Assembly (NCBI GenBank): GCA_002709295.1 | Contig: PAQL01000032.1 | Span: forward strand, 1 to 55,844 | Length of the DNA: 55,844 nucleotides | Direction: 5' to 3' | Origin: Phycisphaerae bacterium | GTDB taxonomy: Bacteria > Planctomycetota > Phycisphaerae > Phycisphaerales > SM1A02 | Shown: piece by piece, positions 9,080 through 17,691 of the stretch | How the letters are laid out: every line of letters begins with the position of its first letter | How positions within the stretch are numbered: the first letter of the stretch is position 1 | Notes under the pieces: model-generated | Told to the model about the DNA's origin: nothing | The model's database searches: none | What the model saw: only the letters and a program-made list of their open reading frames with translations | Program-made: the position numbers and the translations under genes

Positions 9080-9757
9080 ATGACCTCGAGCCCCCGATCC
9101 GTGATTCCATGGCTGCTCCTCCTGGTGACGGGTGGTCTGGGAGCCTGTCAGTCGACCGGTCCCCGAGCCCTCGAGATTCCTGCCGACCGTTACCAGGTCG
9201 CATTCGATGCCGCCCGCGAGGCCACCCGCGAGGCCGGCATGCCGGCCCTGCTGGCGGATCGCACGGGCGGGATCATCGAGAGCCGGCCCCGTCTGGCCGG
9301 CAGCGTCATGGAGCCATGGCGAATCGACAACACCGGCTCCCAGTGGATGACCAGCACGCTGCACAAGCAACGGCGACGGGTTCGATTCGAATTCCTGCCG
9401 ATCGACTTCTCGCCGGTCGATCCGACCGGGACGGAGGAGCTGGTGGGCGCCCCGCTCCCCGGATCCTCGGAGGAGATCATTCGTTCGGTCGATCTGGACA
9501 CCTTCGATGGTCCGATCGAGATCAGGGTCTGGGTCTGGATAGAACGGGAGCAGGGAGACGAGCTTCGTCGAAGTTCATGGACGAGGATCGATCAGAGCTA
9601 CACCACGAATCCCCTCGAGACCGTGACGCCCGACGACGGCACCACCCGAAGCAGCGGCCGCTGGACACCGGTCGAGCGGGACACCGTGATGGAGCGTCGA
9701 CTCCTCGCCGAGGTTCAGGCCGCGGTGGGGGATGCCGCGACAGGTCGGAGCGGTTGA
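9080..9757 (+). CDS. Putative lipoprotein of unknown function
   Basis: This is a 225-residue protein with a clear lipoprotein signal: positive N-terminus, hydrophobic run WLLLLVTGG, and lipobox L20-G-A-C23. It is therefore expected to be lipid-anchored in the envelope. The mature part has no domain I recognise. It is predicted mixed alpha/beta, with a segment of alternating residues (IEIRVWVWIERE, about 150-161) typical of a beta strand. The frame is open 33 codons upstream, but the ATG at 9080 is preferred because it directly begins the signal peptide. It ends 1 bp before the convergent oppB-like gene. No functional context is evident. Confidence 0.75.
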   Translation: MTSSPRSVIPWLLLLVTGGLGACQSTGPRALEIPADRYQVAFDAAREATREAGMPALLADRTGGIIESRPRLAGSVMEPWRIDNTGSQWMTSTLHKQRRRVRFEFLPIDFSPVDPTGTEELVGAPLPGSSEEIIRSVDLDTFDGPIEIRVWVWIEREQGDELRRSSWTRIDQSYTTNPLETVTPDDGTTRSSGRWTPVERDTVMERRLLAEVQAAVGDAATGRSG

Positions 9758-9758
9758 T

Positions 9759-10709
9759 TCAGATCCTGATCCGCGGGTCGATCCAGCTGTAGAGCGCATC
9801 GACCGCGAGATTGAACAGGACGAGCATCGTCGAGTAGACCAGGACCACCCCCATGATCAGGGTGATGTCCTTGGCCAGCACCGCGTCGACGAAGTGCCGT
9901 CCGATGCCGGGCACAGCGAAGACCTTCTCGACCACGAAGGATCCGGTCATCGCGATCGCGGTCGCCGGTCCGAGGTAGCTGAGCACCGGAAGGAACGCGT
10001 TGCGCAGCGCGTGACCGAGGGCGACCTGCCTCTCCGGGAGACCCTTGGCCCTGGCGGTCCGGACGTAGTCCTTCCGCATCTCGTCGATCATCCCGAAACG
10101 CGTCAGTCGGGCGATGTAGGCCGCGAACGGAAGGCTCAGCGCGACCGCGGGGAGCACGAGGTGCGAGAAGTTCCCCCAGCCTCCGATCGGCAGCAAGCCG
10201 AGCCGGACCGCGAAGATCGCGAGCAGGAGGGAGCCGATCACGAAGCTCGGCAACGAGATGCCGATGACTGCGAGCGCCTGGGTCCCGGCATCCACCCATG
10301 TGTTGGGGCGCAGTCCTCCCAGGACGCCCGCGGAGAGTCCGAGCACCAGTGCGATGATGATCGCGGCGAGTCCGAGGGCGATCGAGACCGGAAGGCCCGC
10401 GGCGAGGATGCCGTTCACCGTCCAGCCCGGGTTCTTCAGGCTCGGGCCCAGGTCGAAGGGTTCCGGAGCGTCACCCAGCAGCCAGGAGATGCCGGTGGCC
10501 TTGCCCAGGTAGCTGAAGTAGAAGGTCACCGGATCGTCGAGGTCGTATTGCGCCCGCATCGCGTCGATGACCGCCTGAGGCGGCCGGCGACCTTCCGGAG
10601 CATCGACCGGGTCGCCGGGGATCACCCAGACCAGGGCGAAGGTCGCGGTGTAGACCACGAGGATGATGAGCGGCAGCTGCAGAAGCCTGCGGAGGATCAG
10701 TCCGGCCAT
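9759..10709 (-). CDS. Peptide/nickel-type ABC transporter permease, OppB/DppB family
   Basis: This is a 316-residue inner-membrane permease with about six transmembrane segments. It contains the N-terminal OppB signature (LILRRLLQLPLIILVVY, then IPGDPVD) and the cytoplasmic coupling loop DYVRTARAKGLPERQVALGHALRNA (from about 222), where the EAA-like motif contacts the ATPase. These are diagnostic of the OppB/DppB family. It lies downstream of the OppA-like gene on the same strand but is separated from it by a UbiA-like gene. No OppC, OppD or OppF follows, since the next gene is convergent. A working importer would need those subunits from elsewhere. The start has no clear Shine-Dalgarno. The gap from the UbiA-like stop is 37 bp, consistent with co-transcription. 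Confidence 0.9.
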   Translation of the reverse strand: MAGLILRRLLQLPLIILVVYTATFALVWVIPGDPVDAPEGRRPPQAVIDAMRAQYDLDDPVTFYFSYLGKATGISWLLGDAPEPFDLGPSLKNPGWTVNGILAAGLPVSIALGLAAIIIALVLGLSAGVLGGLRPNTWVDAGTQALAVIGISLPSFVIGSLLLAIFAVRLGLLPIGGWGNFSHLVLPAVALSLPFAAYIARLTRFGMIDEMRKDYVRTARAKGLPERQVALGHALRNAFLPVLSYLGPATAIAMTGSFVVEKVFAVPGIGRHFVDAVLAKDITLIMGVVLVYSTMLVLFNLAVDALYSWIDPRIRI

Positions 10710-10746
10710 GATCGGATGCTACCCGCTGTGGATCTCGATCCGGGGC

Positions 10747-11637
10747 TCAGGTCGCGGTCGCGAGGGCGGCGAGGAATCGCCAGCTCATCATCGCCATCGC
10801 CAGTCCCGGTTCGTTCCGCCGGAGGACCGGCCAGGCGAACCACGTCAGGGTGAGCCCGAGGCAGCCGGCGAGGCCGATGCGTCGCCACCCGGTCGGGTCG
10901 ATCGCGTCCGAGGCCCCGAGGAGGATCACCAGCACCGTCAGGCCGAGCAGAACGCCCACCAGGGCGTGAATGCCGCGGGCTCCGATCCGCACCGCGATGG
11001 TGCGAAGTCCGAAGTCCCGATCCGCGATCCGGTCTCTCAGGTCGAGCAGCAGGGAGTCGGCGAGCAGCAGGGGCACGAGCAGGATCACCAGCCAGATCGC
11101 GGCGGTGGTGACCGGACGTGCGGGGTCGGGGTCGGACTCGAGGACCGGCAGTCCGACCGCGGCCGCCGCCCAGGCGACCGAGACCACGACCGATTTCACC
11201 GCCGCGAATCGCTTGGTCGCGAGTCCCTTCGAGCGATCGGTCTTCGAGGAGGGCAGGGCATGGAGGAGTCCCAGCCCGCCCACGATCCCGAGGAGGACGA
11301 TGGTGGCGAGGCTGGGGCGAGCGAGGAGGCCGACGGCGACCGCGAGGGCTCCGCTGATCCCCGGCAGCACGAGGCAACGGAACCCACTGCCCCTGAAGAT
11401 CGCGGCTCGTCGAGGCTGGCTGATGGCATCCTCGGCGTCGCAGGAGGCCGCGGAGTCCCGCAGGTAGACCGCCCAGGATCCGAAGAAGGCCGCGGCGTAC
11501 CACCAGGGCGAGATCGGCCGCTGGAGCACCTCGGAGCACGCAAGGACCAGGGCCGCCGCGCTCGCGGCCATCGCGATCTGCGAGAGCACGAGCCACGAGG
11601 CGAACCGGCGAACGGGGTCTTCGGAAGACGCGTCCAT
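10747..11637 (-). CDS. Divergent UbiA-like membrane prenyltransferase family protein
   Basis: This 296-residue protein is very hydrophobic, with about eight membrane segments. The pattern LLLDLRDRIADRDFGLRTIAVRIG at about 198-221 resembles the second Asp-rich motif of UbiA-superfamily prenyltransferases. The first motif is present only in a degenerate form (YLRDSAASCDAED, about 58-70). UbiA enzymes transfer prenyl groups to aromatic or other acceptors in the membrane. The altered first motif means that activity is uncertain. It lies between the OppA-like and OppB-like genes, which is an unexpected place. A hairpin lies in the 82-bp gap upstream. The family is inferred from motif spacing and topology; the substrate is unknown. 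Confidence 0.65.
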   Translation of the reverse strand: MDASSEDPVRRFASWLVLSQIAMAASAAALVLACSEVLQRPISPWWYAAAFFGSWAVYLRDSAASCDAEDAISQPRRAAIFRGSGFRCLVLPGISGALAVAVGLLARPSLATIVLLGIVGGLGLLHALPSSKTDRSKGLATKRFAAVKSVVVSVAWAAAAVGLPVLESDPDPARPVTTAAIWLVILLVPLLLADSLLLDLRDRIADRDFGLRTIAVRIGARGIHALVGVLLGLTVLVILLGASDAIDPTGWRRIGLAGCLGLTLTWFAWPVLRRNEPGLAMAMMSWRFLAALATAT

Positions 11638-11659
11638 GTCCGGACGGTACCCAACGAAC

Positions 11660-11689
11660 CGCCCGCCCCGGCGGAGCCGGAGGCGGGCG
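11660..11689 (-). terminator. GC-rich hairpin after the OppA-like gene
   Basis: An 8-bp stem, CGCCCGCC (11660-11667) with GGCGGGCG (11682-11689), continues inward as CCGG/CCGG. It lies in the 82-bp gap between the OppA-like stop and the UbiA-like start. On the minus strand it is followed by GTTCGTTGG, not a true T-run. It could therefore be a partial terminator or an mRNA-stabilising structure that separates the solute-binding protein from the genes downstream. Confidence 0.45.
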
Positions 11690-11719
11690 ATATGAAGGTC
11701 GGTTCGAACGACGTGAGGA

Positions 11720-13630
11720 TCAGTTCTCCTCGATCCGCCAGCGAGCCGGATGCTGCTCGAGCCGCGGATGGTGGGTGATGCCGCGGACCCGTCCCGGTTC
11801 GTACATGTAGAGCGTCTTGTAGGTGACGATCGGGATCACGGGGAGATCCTCCTCGACCACGATGCGTTCCGCCTCGGCGAGGATCTCGAAGCGCTTCGCG
11901 GGATCGTTCTCGACCGCGGCCTGTTCGAGGAGTCGGTCGAACGCGGGGTTCGAATAATCGCGGTGGTTGTTGCTGTCGCCGGTGCGGTGCATGTCAAGGA
12001 AGGTGGTGGGGTCGCCGTAGTCCCCGAACCAGCCGCCTCTGGACACCATGTACTCGCCCTTCTCGACCTTCTCGCGGTAGTCCTTGCCCGGGCGACCGCG
12101 GATCTCGGTGGGGATCGAGAGTTCTCGTCGCCACATGTCGCGGAGCGCGAGCGAGTTGCCTCGGTATCGCGGACTGCCGGTCGAGTAGAGGATCTCGATG
12201 GTGGGGAAGGCATCCCCCTCGGCGTTGCGTCGCACGCCGTCGTCACCACGGATCCAGCCTGCGGCGTCGAGTTCGGCCCGGGCCCGCTCGGGATCGAAGG
12301 GAAGCCCCTCGGGACCGGTGTAGCCGGGAACCGACTCCGGCGGCACGAGGGTCGGAGCGGGATTCTCCCCCACCTTGGTCACGCGTTCGCTGATCGCCTG
12401 CTTGTCGATGGCGAGGGCCAGCGCCCGACGCACCCGGGGATCGGACATGGGGTTGGGTCGTCCGTCGAAGAGTTCCGGACCGCAGAAGACCTGGAAGTAG
12501 TCGGTGCCGAAGGCATCGAGGGCGTGCAGGTTGCGACGCTCTCCGGCTTCGGGCGTCGGCAGGGCGGCGAGGATGTCGTCGATCGACTCGCCTGCGGCGA
12601 GGCCCTGCGCGATCGTGTCGGCGTGACGCTCGTCGTAGGCCTGTCGCTGGGCGAGCAGGTCCGACTTCTGCTCCGCGGTCACATCAGGCATCCAGTCGAC
12701 CTCGCCCGCGAGGAACGCCATGATCGCGGTGTTGGGATCCTCGATCACCACCGCTTCGATCGTGTCAAGCGGAACCGCATCGCGGTTCCAGTAGTGCCTG
12801 CTGCGTTCGATCCGACAGTCACGCTGATATCGCCAGCGAACCAGCTCGTAGGGCCCGTTGCCGACGAGCCGGCCCGGCTTGGCCCATGCCGGATCCTCAC
12901 GGAGTCGCCCGGTCGCGGCATCGACGGTGGTCGCGGCCTCGAGGGTGGGGCGATGCACCGGGCTCCAGGTCATGAAGGCGACGTAGTCCAGGAGGTAGGC
13001 GAGCGGACGTTCGAGTTCGATCACGATCGTCCGGTCGTCGGGAGTCTCGACTCCGACCGTCTCGTCGAATCGACGCCAGGTGCGCTGGAGGGTCTCTTCG
13101 GGGGTCTCGGCGAGGATTCGATCGGCCTCGGCGGGATCGATCCTTCCCCCGGCCACGATTTCGTCCCGGCTGTCGGGGTCGGCGTGCAGGGCGAGCGCGG
13201 CCTCTCGCCACGTCGCAAAGGGTTCGGCCCCCTTGATCACCCAGAAGAAGCTCGAGTACGGGCCGGCGCTGTCGGGGAGGAGCCCACGACGCCACGCGTA
13301 CTTGAAGTCCTCGCTGGTGACCGGATCGCCGTTGGTGAACCGCAGGTCGTCGCGAAGGCGGAAGGTCCAGCGGAGGTCGTCGTCGGAGACCTCCCAGCTT
13401 TCGGCCGCGGCGGGCACGACCCCGCCCCGGGGATCGATCGCGACGAGGGGTTCGTAGATCGCCTTCGCCATCCGAAGATCGTGCTGGTAGCTCATCTTCT
13501 GCGGATCGAGCGTGAAGAGATCGGACATGTGGACATAGACGAAGTCTGCTCGCGGACGACGGTCCTCGAAACCGATGACCACGGCCACGAGGGCGGCCAG
13601 CAGCAGGAGTGGGATGCAGATCTTCGCCAT
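11720..13630 (-). CDS. ABC transporter solute-binding protein, OppA/SBP_bac_5 family
   Basis: The 636-residue protein begins with an N-terminal membrane or signal segment (CIPLLLLAALVAVVIGF). It contains the family's N-terminal pattern, SDLFTLDPQK...AKAIYEPLVAIDP, then AAESWEVSDDDLRWTFRLRDDLRFTNGDPV and the FKYAWRR segment, all typical of oligopeptide-binding proteins. The C-terminal FGDYGDPTTFLDMHRTG and NNHRDYSNPAFDRLL match the end of the fold. It would bind peptides or similar solutes outside the inner membrane and hand them to an OppB/OppC channel. No lipobox Cys is present, so the hydrophobic segment may stay as an anchor or be cleaved. A large insert around residues 140-190 (charged, with AEADRILAETPEETLQ) is unusual. 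The start has only a weak Shine-Dalgarno. Confidence 0.92.
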   Translation of the reverse strand: MAKICIPLLLLAALVAVVIGFEDRRPRADFVYVHMSDLFTLDPQKMSYQHDLRMAKAIYEPLVAIDPRGGVVPAAAESWEVSDDDLRWTFRLRDDLRFTNGDPVTSEDFKYAWRRGLLPDSAGPYSSFFWVIKGAEPFATWREAALALHADPDSRDEIVAGGRIDPAEADRILAETPEETLQRTWRRFDETVGVETPDDRTIVIELERPLAYLLDYVAFMTWSPVHRPTLEAATTVDAATGRLREDPAWAKPGRLVGNGPYELVRWRYQRDCRIERSRHYWNRDAVPLDTIEAVVIEDPNTAIMAFLAGEVDWMPDVTAEQKSDLLAQRQAYDERHADTIAQGLAAGESIDDILAALPTPEAGERRNLHALDAFGTDYFQVFCGPELFDGRPNPMSDPRVRRALALAIDKQAISERVTKVGENPAPTLVPPESVPGYTGPEGLPFDPERARAELDAAGWIRGDDGVRRNAEGDAFPTIEILYSTGSPRYRGNSLALRDMWRRELSIPTEIRGRPGKDYREKVEKGEYMVSRGGWFGDYGDPTTFLDMHRTGDSNNHRDYSNPAFDRLLEQAAVENDPAKRFEILAEAERIVVEEDLPVIPIVTYKTLYMYEPGRVRGITHHPRLEQHPARWRIEEN

Positions 13631-13734
13631 GACGACTGCTCACGGTAGCCGCGCCGGGCCAGTGCGTCCCGCGACGAGGGCCGGCGTGGCCCGGTTCCGA
13701 AGGAATCCGAGAGCGGCGGGATGGGCGATCAGGA

Positions 13735-14826
13735 TCAGTCGAGCTTCTTGAGGGCCGACTTCAGGTTCGCCAGGGCCTTGTCCCGGGCGGGGCCGTCGGG
13801 GCGGGTCTTGAGCGCCTCGGTCATCGGGGTGGCCAGAGCGTCGACCGCATCGTCGGGGCGTCCGTCCAGCAGGGAGAGGAGCTGGGCTCCGATCCGAAGG
13901 GTGCCCTCGTAGGCGGCATACATCTTCGAGCTCTTCTGCAGGCCGTCCCACTGCTTGACGGCGGCGTTGCCGATCGTGGTCAGCATGTTCCGGAGGGTCT
14001 GGGCGATCTGCTTGTTGCTGACGTCGCTGGCGGTCGCATTGGCGAGAAGGCGGTCACGCAGTCCCAGCATCGCACGATGGATCGAGAAGACCAGCTCGCT
14101 CGGCTGATCGGCCTTCTCGACTCGATCGGCCAGATCGGCATACGCCTCGAACTGCATCGAACGGACTTCCGACCGATTCTGCCTGGTCATCCCGGGGTTC
14201 AGGGCGATGGCGTTCATCGCACGGAGATCCTCCAGAACCACCAGCCAGTCGTTCTCGTCTCGAAGGTTGTTCGACAGCTCGCGGGCGAGCCCGGTCAGCG
14301 CTCCGGAGTTCAGCCCCGACTGGGGGACGGGCTCGACGGCGAGGGGGACCAGGCCGGCCGCCACCAGTCGTTGGCCGCGGTCGGAGACCCGACTGGGATT
14401 GCTGGCGGACACCAGGAGGTCCACCGAGTCGGGAGTGCGCAGGAACGCGAGGATGCGGAGCGAGTTCTCGGCTCGAAGCGGAAAGAGCTCGTCGTCGGTC
14501 CCGGACTTGTCCAGCAGGGTGCGGATGCCGGGAACGAGGGCGGTGGAGTAGGCACGAAGGAACACTCCGGTCACGCCGGGCCGTCGGGCGTCCTGGATGA
14601 TGGTGTCCCGGGCCTCGATCAGATTCGCGGCATCACCCTCGGTGATCCGGGAGAGCTGGGCGTTGGCGAAGTCGGCGACCATCGAGGCCTGAGCGGCGGT
14701 CAGTGGTCGGGTGGTGGTGACGATCTCGCGGTCGAGGGCCTGGCCGGATGCCGGCAGGCAGAGGGCTCCCGAAGAGAGGATGCCGAGGAGACCGGCGAGC
14801 AGGAGGGATCGAGACATGGACCGCAT
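13735..14826 (-). CDS. Secreted protein of unknown function
   Basis: The 363-residue protein has a typical signal peptide (SRSLLLAGLLGILSSGALCLPASGQA, residues 5-30). The rest is predicted almost entirely alpha-helical, with repeated helical units (for example TVDLLVSA-like and GLARELSNNLRDENDWLVVLEDLRAM) reminiscent of HEAT-type solenoids, but I cannot assign a family. The ATG at 14826 is supported by GGAA 6 nt upstream. It lies 104 bp upstream of the OppA-like gene on the same strand, and is divergent from another secreted helical-repeat protein (start 15100). The pairing of two secreted solenoid-like proteins of unknown function is suggestive but proves nothing. Confidence 0.7.
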   Translation of the reverse strand: MRSMSRSLLLAGLLGILSSGALCLPASGQALDREIVTTTRPLTAAQASMVADFANAQLSRITEGDAANLIEARDTIIQDARRPGVTGVFLRAYSTALVPGIRTLLDKSGTDDELFPLRAENSLRILAFLRTPDSVDLLVSASNPSRVSDRGQRLVAAGLVPLAVEPVPQSGLNSGALTGLARELSNNLRDENDWLVVLEDLRAMNAIALNPGMTRQNRSEVRSMQFEAYADLADRVEKADQPSELVFSIHRAMLGLRDRLLANATASDVSNKQIAQTLRNMLTTIGNAAVKQWDGLQKSSKMYAAYEGTLRIGAQLLSLLDGRPDDAVDALATPMTEALKTRPDGPARDKALANLKSALKKLD

Positions 14827-15099
14827 GAGATTTCCGATTTATCGACGGCTGATGGATCGACCGGGGGGGTCGATCAGGGGCGGATACGGCCGGGGGCGGG
14901 AGGGCGTTCCCTCCGTAGCCGACACCTGAGGAATGCTGAATCCAGGACGGTACTCCAGCTCGGTCGAGATCGTCAATGATCCACAGGGGTGCCTCAGGTA
15001 GACTTTCGTTGCCTCGAGAGGCCGCGTGGCGGTCCGGGGCATCTTCAGGGACGGCCCCATGAGGGTGACCGCCCCTGGTGCGTCGCACCTGGGATCGAC

Positions 15100-17691
15100 A
15101 TGACGCCCTCCCCAATCCGTCTACTCGGTCTCCTTTCGCTGGTTCTGGTCTGGATGTCGCCGCTGAAGGCCGTCTCCGCCCAGGGCCTCGAGGTCGACGA
15201 TCGGGACATCGATCAGTGGTCGCGAGAGCGTCTGGCCACGTCATTCGATGCCATATCCGCGGAGTTGCTCTCCAGGCCCGGGATTCTGGTGCCGCAGCTG
15301 GAGCTCGCCTTCGGCCTCGCCCTGGTGGCCACCGAGCTCGAGCCGGAATCCGTGACCGCATGGCGACGACTTCTGCAGGTCTCCACCGCACTGCAGGGAG
15401 ACGTCCCGGGGGGCGCTGAAATCCGTCTTCGGGCGATCGAGCAGCTCGTGAAGCTCGATCCCGACGATGGCGTGATGCGGTTGCGACTTCTGCTGGACCG
15501 GGTCCGGAACCGGCCGACCGCCCAGGAACGGGTGGCCGCCTACGAGACCCTGCTGGAACCGGAGAATCTCGATCGGCTCGGTCGGGAGGCGGGAGCGAGG
15601 ATCGCCTACGACCTTGCTCTCCTGCAGCAGCGGATCGGCGACATGACCGCCTCCGCGGAACGGATCGCCCAGGCCGTCCAGCTGGATCCGTCGTTTCCCC
15701 AGGCCGCCGACATGGCGGCGGGTCTGTTTCGGGCCGTGGCGCCGACCCCGATCGACGAGGCCGAGCTCCTGGCCATCGCCATGACGGCGAGTCCGGGCGA
15801 TGCGATGATCGCTCGTTCACTGGCCGATCTCGTTCTCGGTGCGGGAGCCTACGAACGCGCGGATGAACTCTACGATCTGGTGGGTCTTCTGTATCCCTCC
15901 GCCGCCCCGATCCAGGACATCCTGACCGCGGACCGGATGCTGGCCATGTGGGGGGATCGCAGGAACCAGGAGGCGCTTGATCTCGCGGAGCGGTCGACTC
16001 GAGCCCGCACCCTCCGCGTGAAGCAGCAGCTGAGGATGGAGGGACTCGATGCGGTGACCCTCATGGAGCTCGAGGTGCCCCCTGCGTCCTCGGTGGCCCT
16101 CGTCCTCGCCGTGATCGAATCCAGGGACGGCGACCGGATCAGGCGGGATGCCGCGGTCGAAACACTCTTCGAAAGCTACCGGTTCGAACTGGATGAGATC
16201 GAGCGGAGGACGGAGCTCGCCGAGAACGACGAAGAGATCGACGAGGAGCTTCGCTCGAAAAGGTTGGAGATGCTGGCGGATCGGCAGGCCGAAGTCTTCG
16301 CCGATCAGGCGTGGGCCCGGGCGTGGTTCGGCTGGTCTCCTCCCTCAGGCGGGAACGACGATGAAGGCGAGCGGGCCCGTCTCTCCCTCGAGGACCTGCT
16401 CAACGGAGCCATCCGGGGTGGTGCCCTCGACGAGGCCCAGGAGAAGGTCATCCGTGGATGGGCGGCCATGGAGAAGGAGGATTTCGAGCAGGCTCGGGCC
16501 CTCCTGACTCCGGCCCAGGAGACCTCTCCCTACGCGGAAGCCGGTCTCGCCCTCCTCGACGAGGCGGAGGGTGCCCGAAAGGAAGCGGCCAGGGGGTATC
16601 TGAAGGTCTACAACGCCAGGCCCGGAACCCTGATCGGTCTCTGGTGCCGGAGTCGTCTCGAGTCGATGATCGACGCCCGGGTTCCACGGACCGAGCAGGG
16701 CGACCTGATGAGCGACATGTTGAAGGCGACTCTTCCCGAAGCCGTGGGTCGCCTGATCCGGGATCCCCGTCACGGGGTCCTCTCCCTGACCGTCGAGCCG
16801 GCCGAGCTTCGCACCACGGCATTCGAACCGGTGCCACTCCAGATCAAGCTCACGAACGTGTCGGCGTTGAAGCTTGCCATCGGTCCTGATGCCCCGATCA
16901 GCTCCACCCTCGCCTGCGTGCTCGACGTGGCCGACATCGTCGGGCAGCCCCCCAGGCCAGAGATCGATCGACAGTCACGACCGGTGATCATCGCGCTTGA
17001 TCGCAACTTCGCCCTCGATCCTCAGGAATCGATGGAGATCTCCATCGATCTGACGAGCACGCCGTTCGCCGGCGACTTCGCCCTCGCATCGGTCTACGGT
17101 GGATCCTTCAAGGTTCGGGCGGTGGTGAACTACACAGTCGCACGGTCGGGGAACATCGATGCGGGCCAGTTCGGTCGCGAGGGGATCAGTCCGGTCTTCA
17201 GGCTCGATGGTCTCGATCCGCTGCAGGGGGACCGTCTGACGGGGATCGTCGAGGAGATGAAAGGGGCCAGAACGGTCTCTCAGGCCAAGGACATCGCTGC
17301 GATGGTCATGCTGGTGGTGGGACCTCCGGGTGGAGAGGCCAGGCTCACCGAGGATGCCCTCCGCTTCGCGACGGTCGATGCCTGTCTGGCGCTGCCGCCG
17401 ACCGCCCGGGCCTGGGTGCTGTCGCTCGTGATTCCCGGTTCTTCGGGCACCATTCGCCTTGCCGACCGTCTGGTTGCCGACGGAACCAGGGAATCCATGA
17501 TCCTCGCCCTGGCCCGCTTCTCGGGAACCCCGACCGCAAACGCCATCGTGGCGGGCCTCCGATCCGAGGACCCTCTGATCAGAAGGATGTCTCAGGCGGC
17601 CAAGGAGCTCGCCGAGATGTTCGAGATCCAGAGGGACAGGCAGATTCTGAGGTTCGAGGACGAACCCGAGGAACAGCCCGTTTCTCAGTGA
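15100..17691 (+). CDS. Large secreted helical-repeat (TPR-like) protein of unknown function
   Basis: The 863-residue protein has a signal peptide (RLLGLLSLVLVWMSPLKAVSA) ending near residue 26. Residues 30-520 or so are helical and contain TPR-like units, for example the segment around AYDLALLQQRIGDMTASAERIAQAVQLDPSF and another ending in AMEKEDFEQARALLTPAQE. A highly charged Glu-rich stretch (IERRTELAENDEEIDEELR) sits near 365-385. After about residue 560 comes a beta-rich segment (VLSLTVEPAELRTTAFEPVPLQIKLTN), then a second helical part with HEAT-like units. No catalytic domain was recognised. The frame is open 37 codons upstream, but the ATG at 15100 begins the signal peptide. Its last 7 bp overlap the end of the convergent GH57 gene. 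Confidence 0.75.
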   Translation: MTPSPIRLLGLLSLVLVWMSPLKAVSAQGLEVDDRDIDQWSRERLATSFDAISAELLSRPGILVPQLELAFGLALVATELEPESVTAWRRLLQVSTALQGDVPGGAEIRLRAIEQLVKLDPDDGVMRLRLLLDRVRNRPTAQERVAAYETLLEPENLDRLGREAGARIAYDLALLQQRIGDMTASAERIAQAVQLDPSFPQAADMAAGLFRAVAPTPIDEAELLAIAMTASPGDAMIARSLADLVLGAGAYERADELYDLVGLLYPSAAPIQDILTADRMLAMWGDRRNQEALDLAERSTRARTLRVKQQLRMEGLDAVTLMELEVPPASSVALVLAVIESRDGDRIRRDAAVETLFESYRFELDEIERRTELAENDEEIDEELRSKRLEMLADRQAEVFADQAWARAWFGWSPPSGGNDDEGERARLSLEDLLNGAIRGGALDEAQEKVIRGWAAMEKEDFEQARALLTPAQETSPYAEAGLALLDEAEGARKEAARGYLKVYNARPGTLIGLWCRSRLESMIDARVPRTEQGDLMSDMLKATLPEAVGRLIRDPRHGVLSLTVEPAELRTTAFEPVPLQIKLTNVSALKLAIGPDAPISSTLACVLDVADIVGQPPRPEIDRQSRPVIIALDRNFALDPQESMEISIDLTSTPFAGDFALASVYGGSFKVRAVVNYTVARSGNIDAGQFGREGISPVFRLDGLDPLQGDRLTGIVEEMKGARTVSQAKDIAAMVMLVVGPPGGEARLTEDALRFATVDACLALPPTARAWVLSLVIPGSSGTIRLADRLVADGTRESMILALARFSGTPTANAIVAGLRSEDPLIRRMSQAAKELAEMFEIQRDRQILRFEDEPEEQPVSQ

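Noticed and set aside
11750-13648. A 632-codon open frame on the plus strand opposite the OppA-like gene
   Set aside because: It has shadow composition (Val/Asp/Glu/Arg-rich, no recognisable fold), and the minus-strand gene has clear family motifs.
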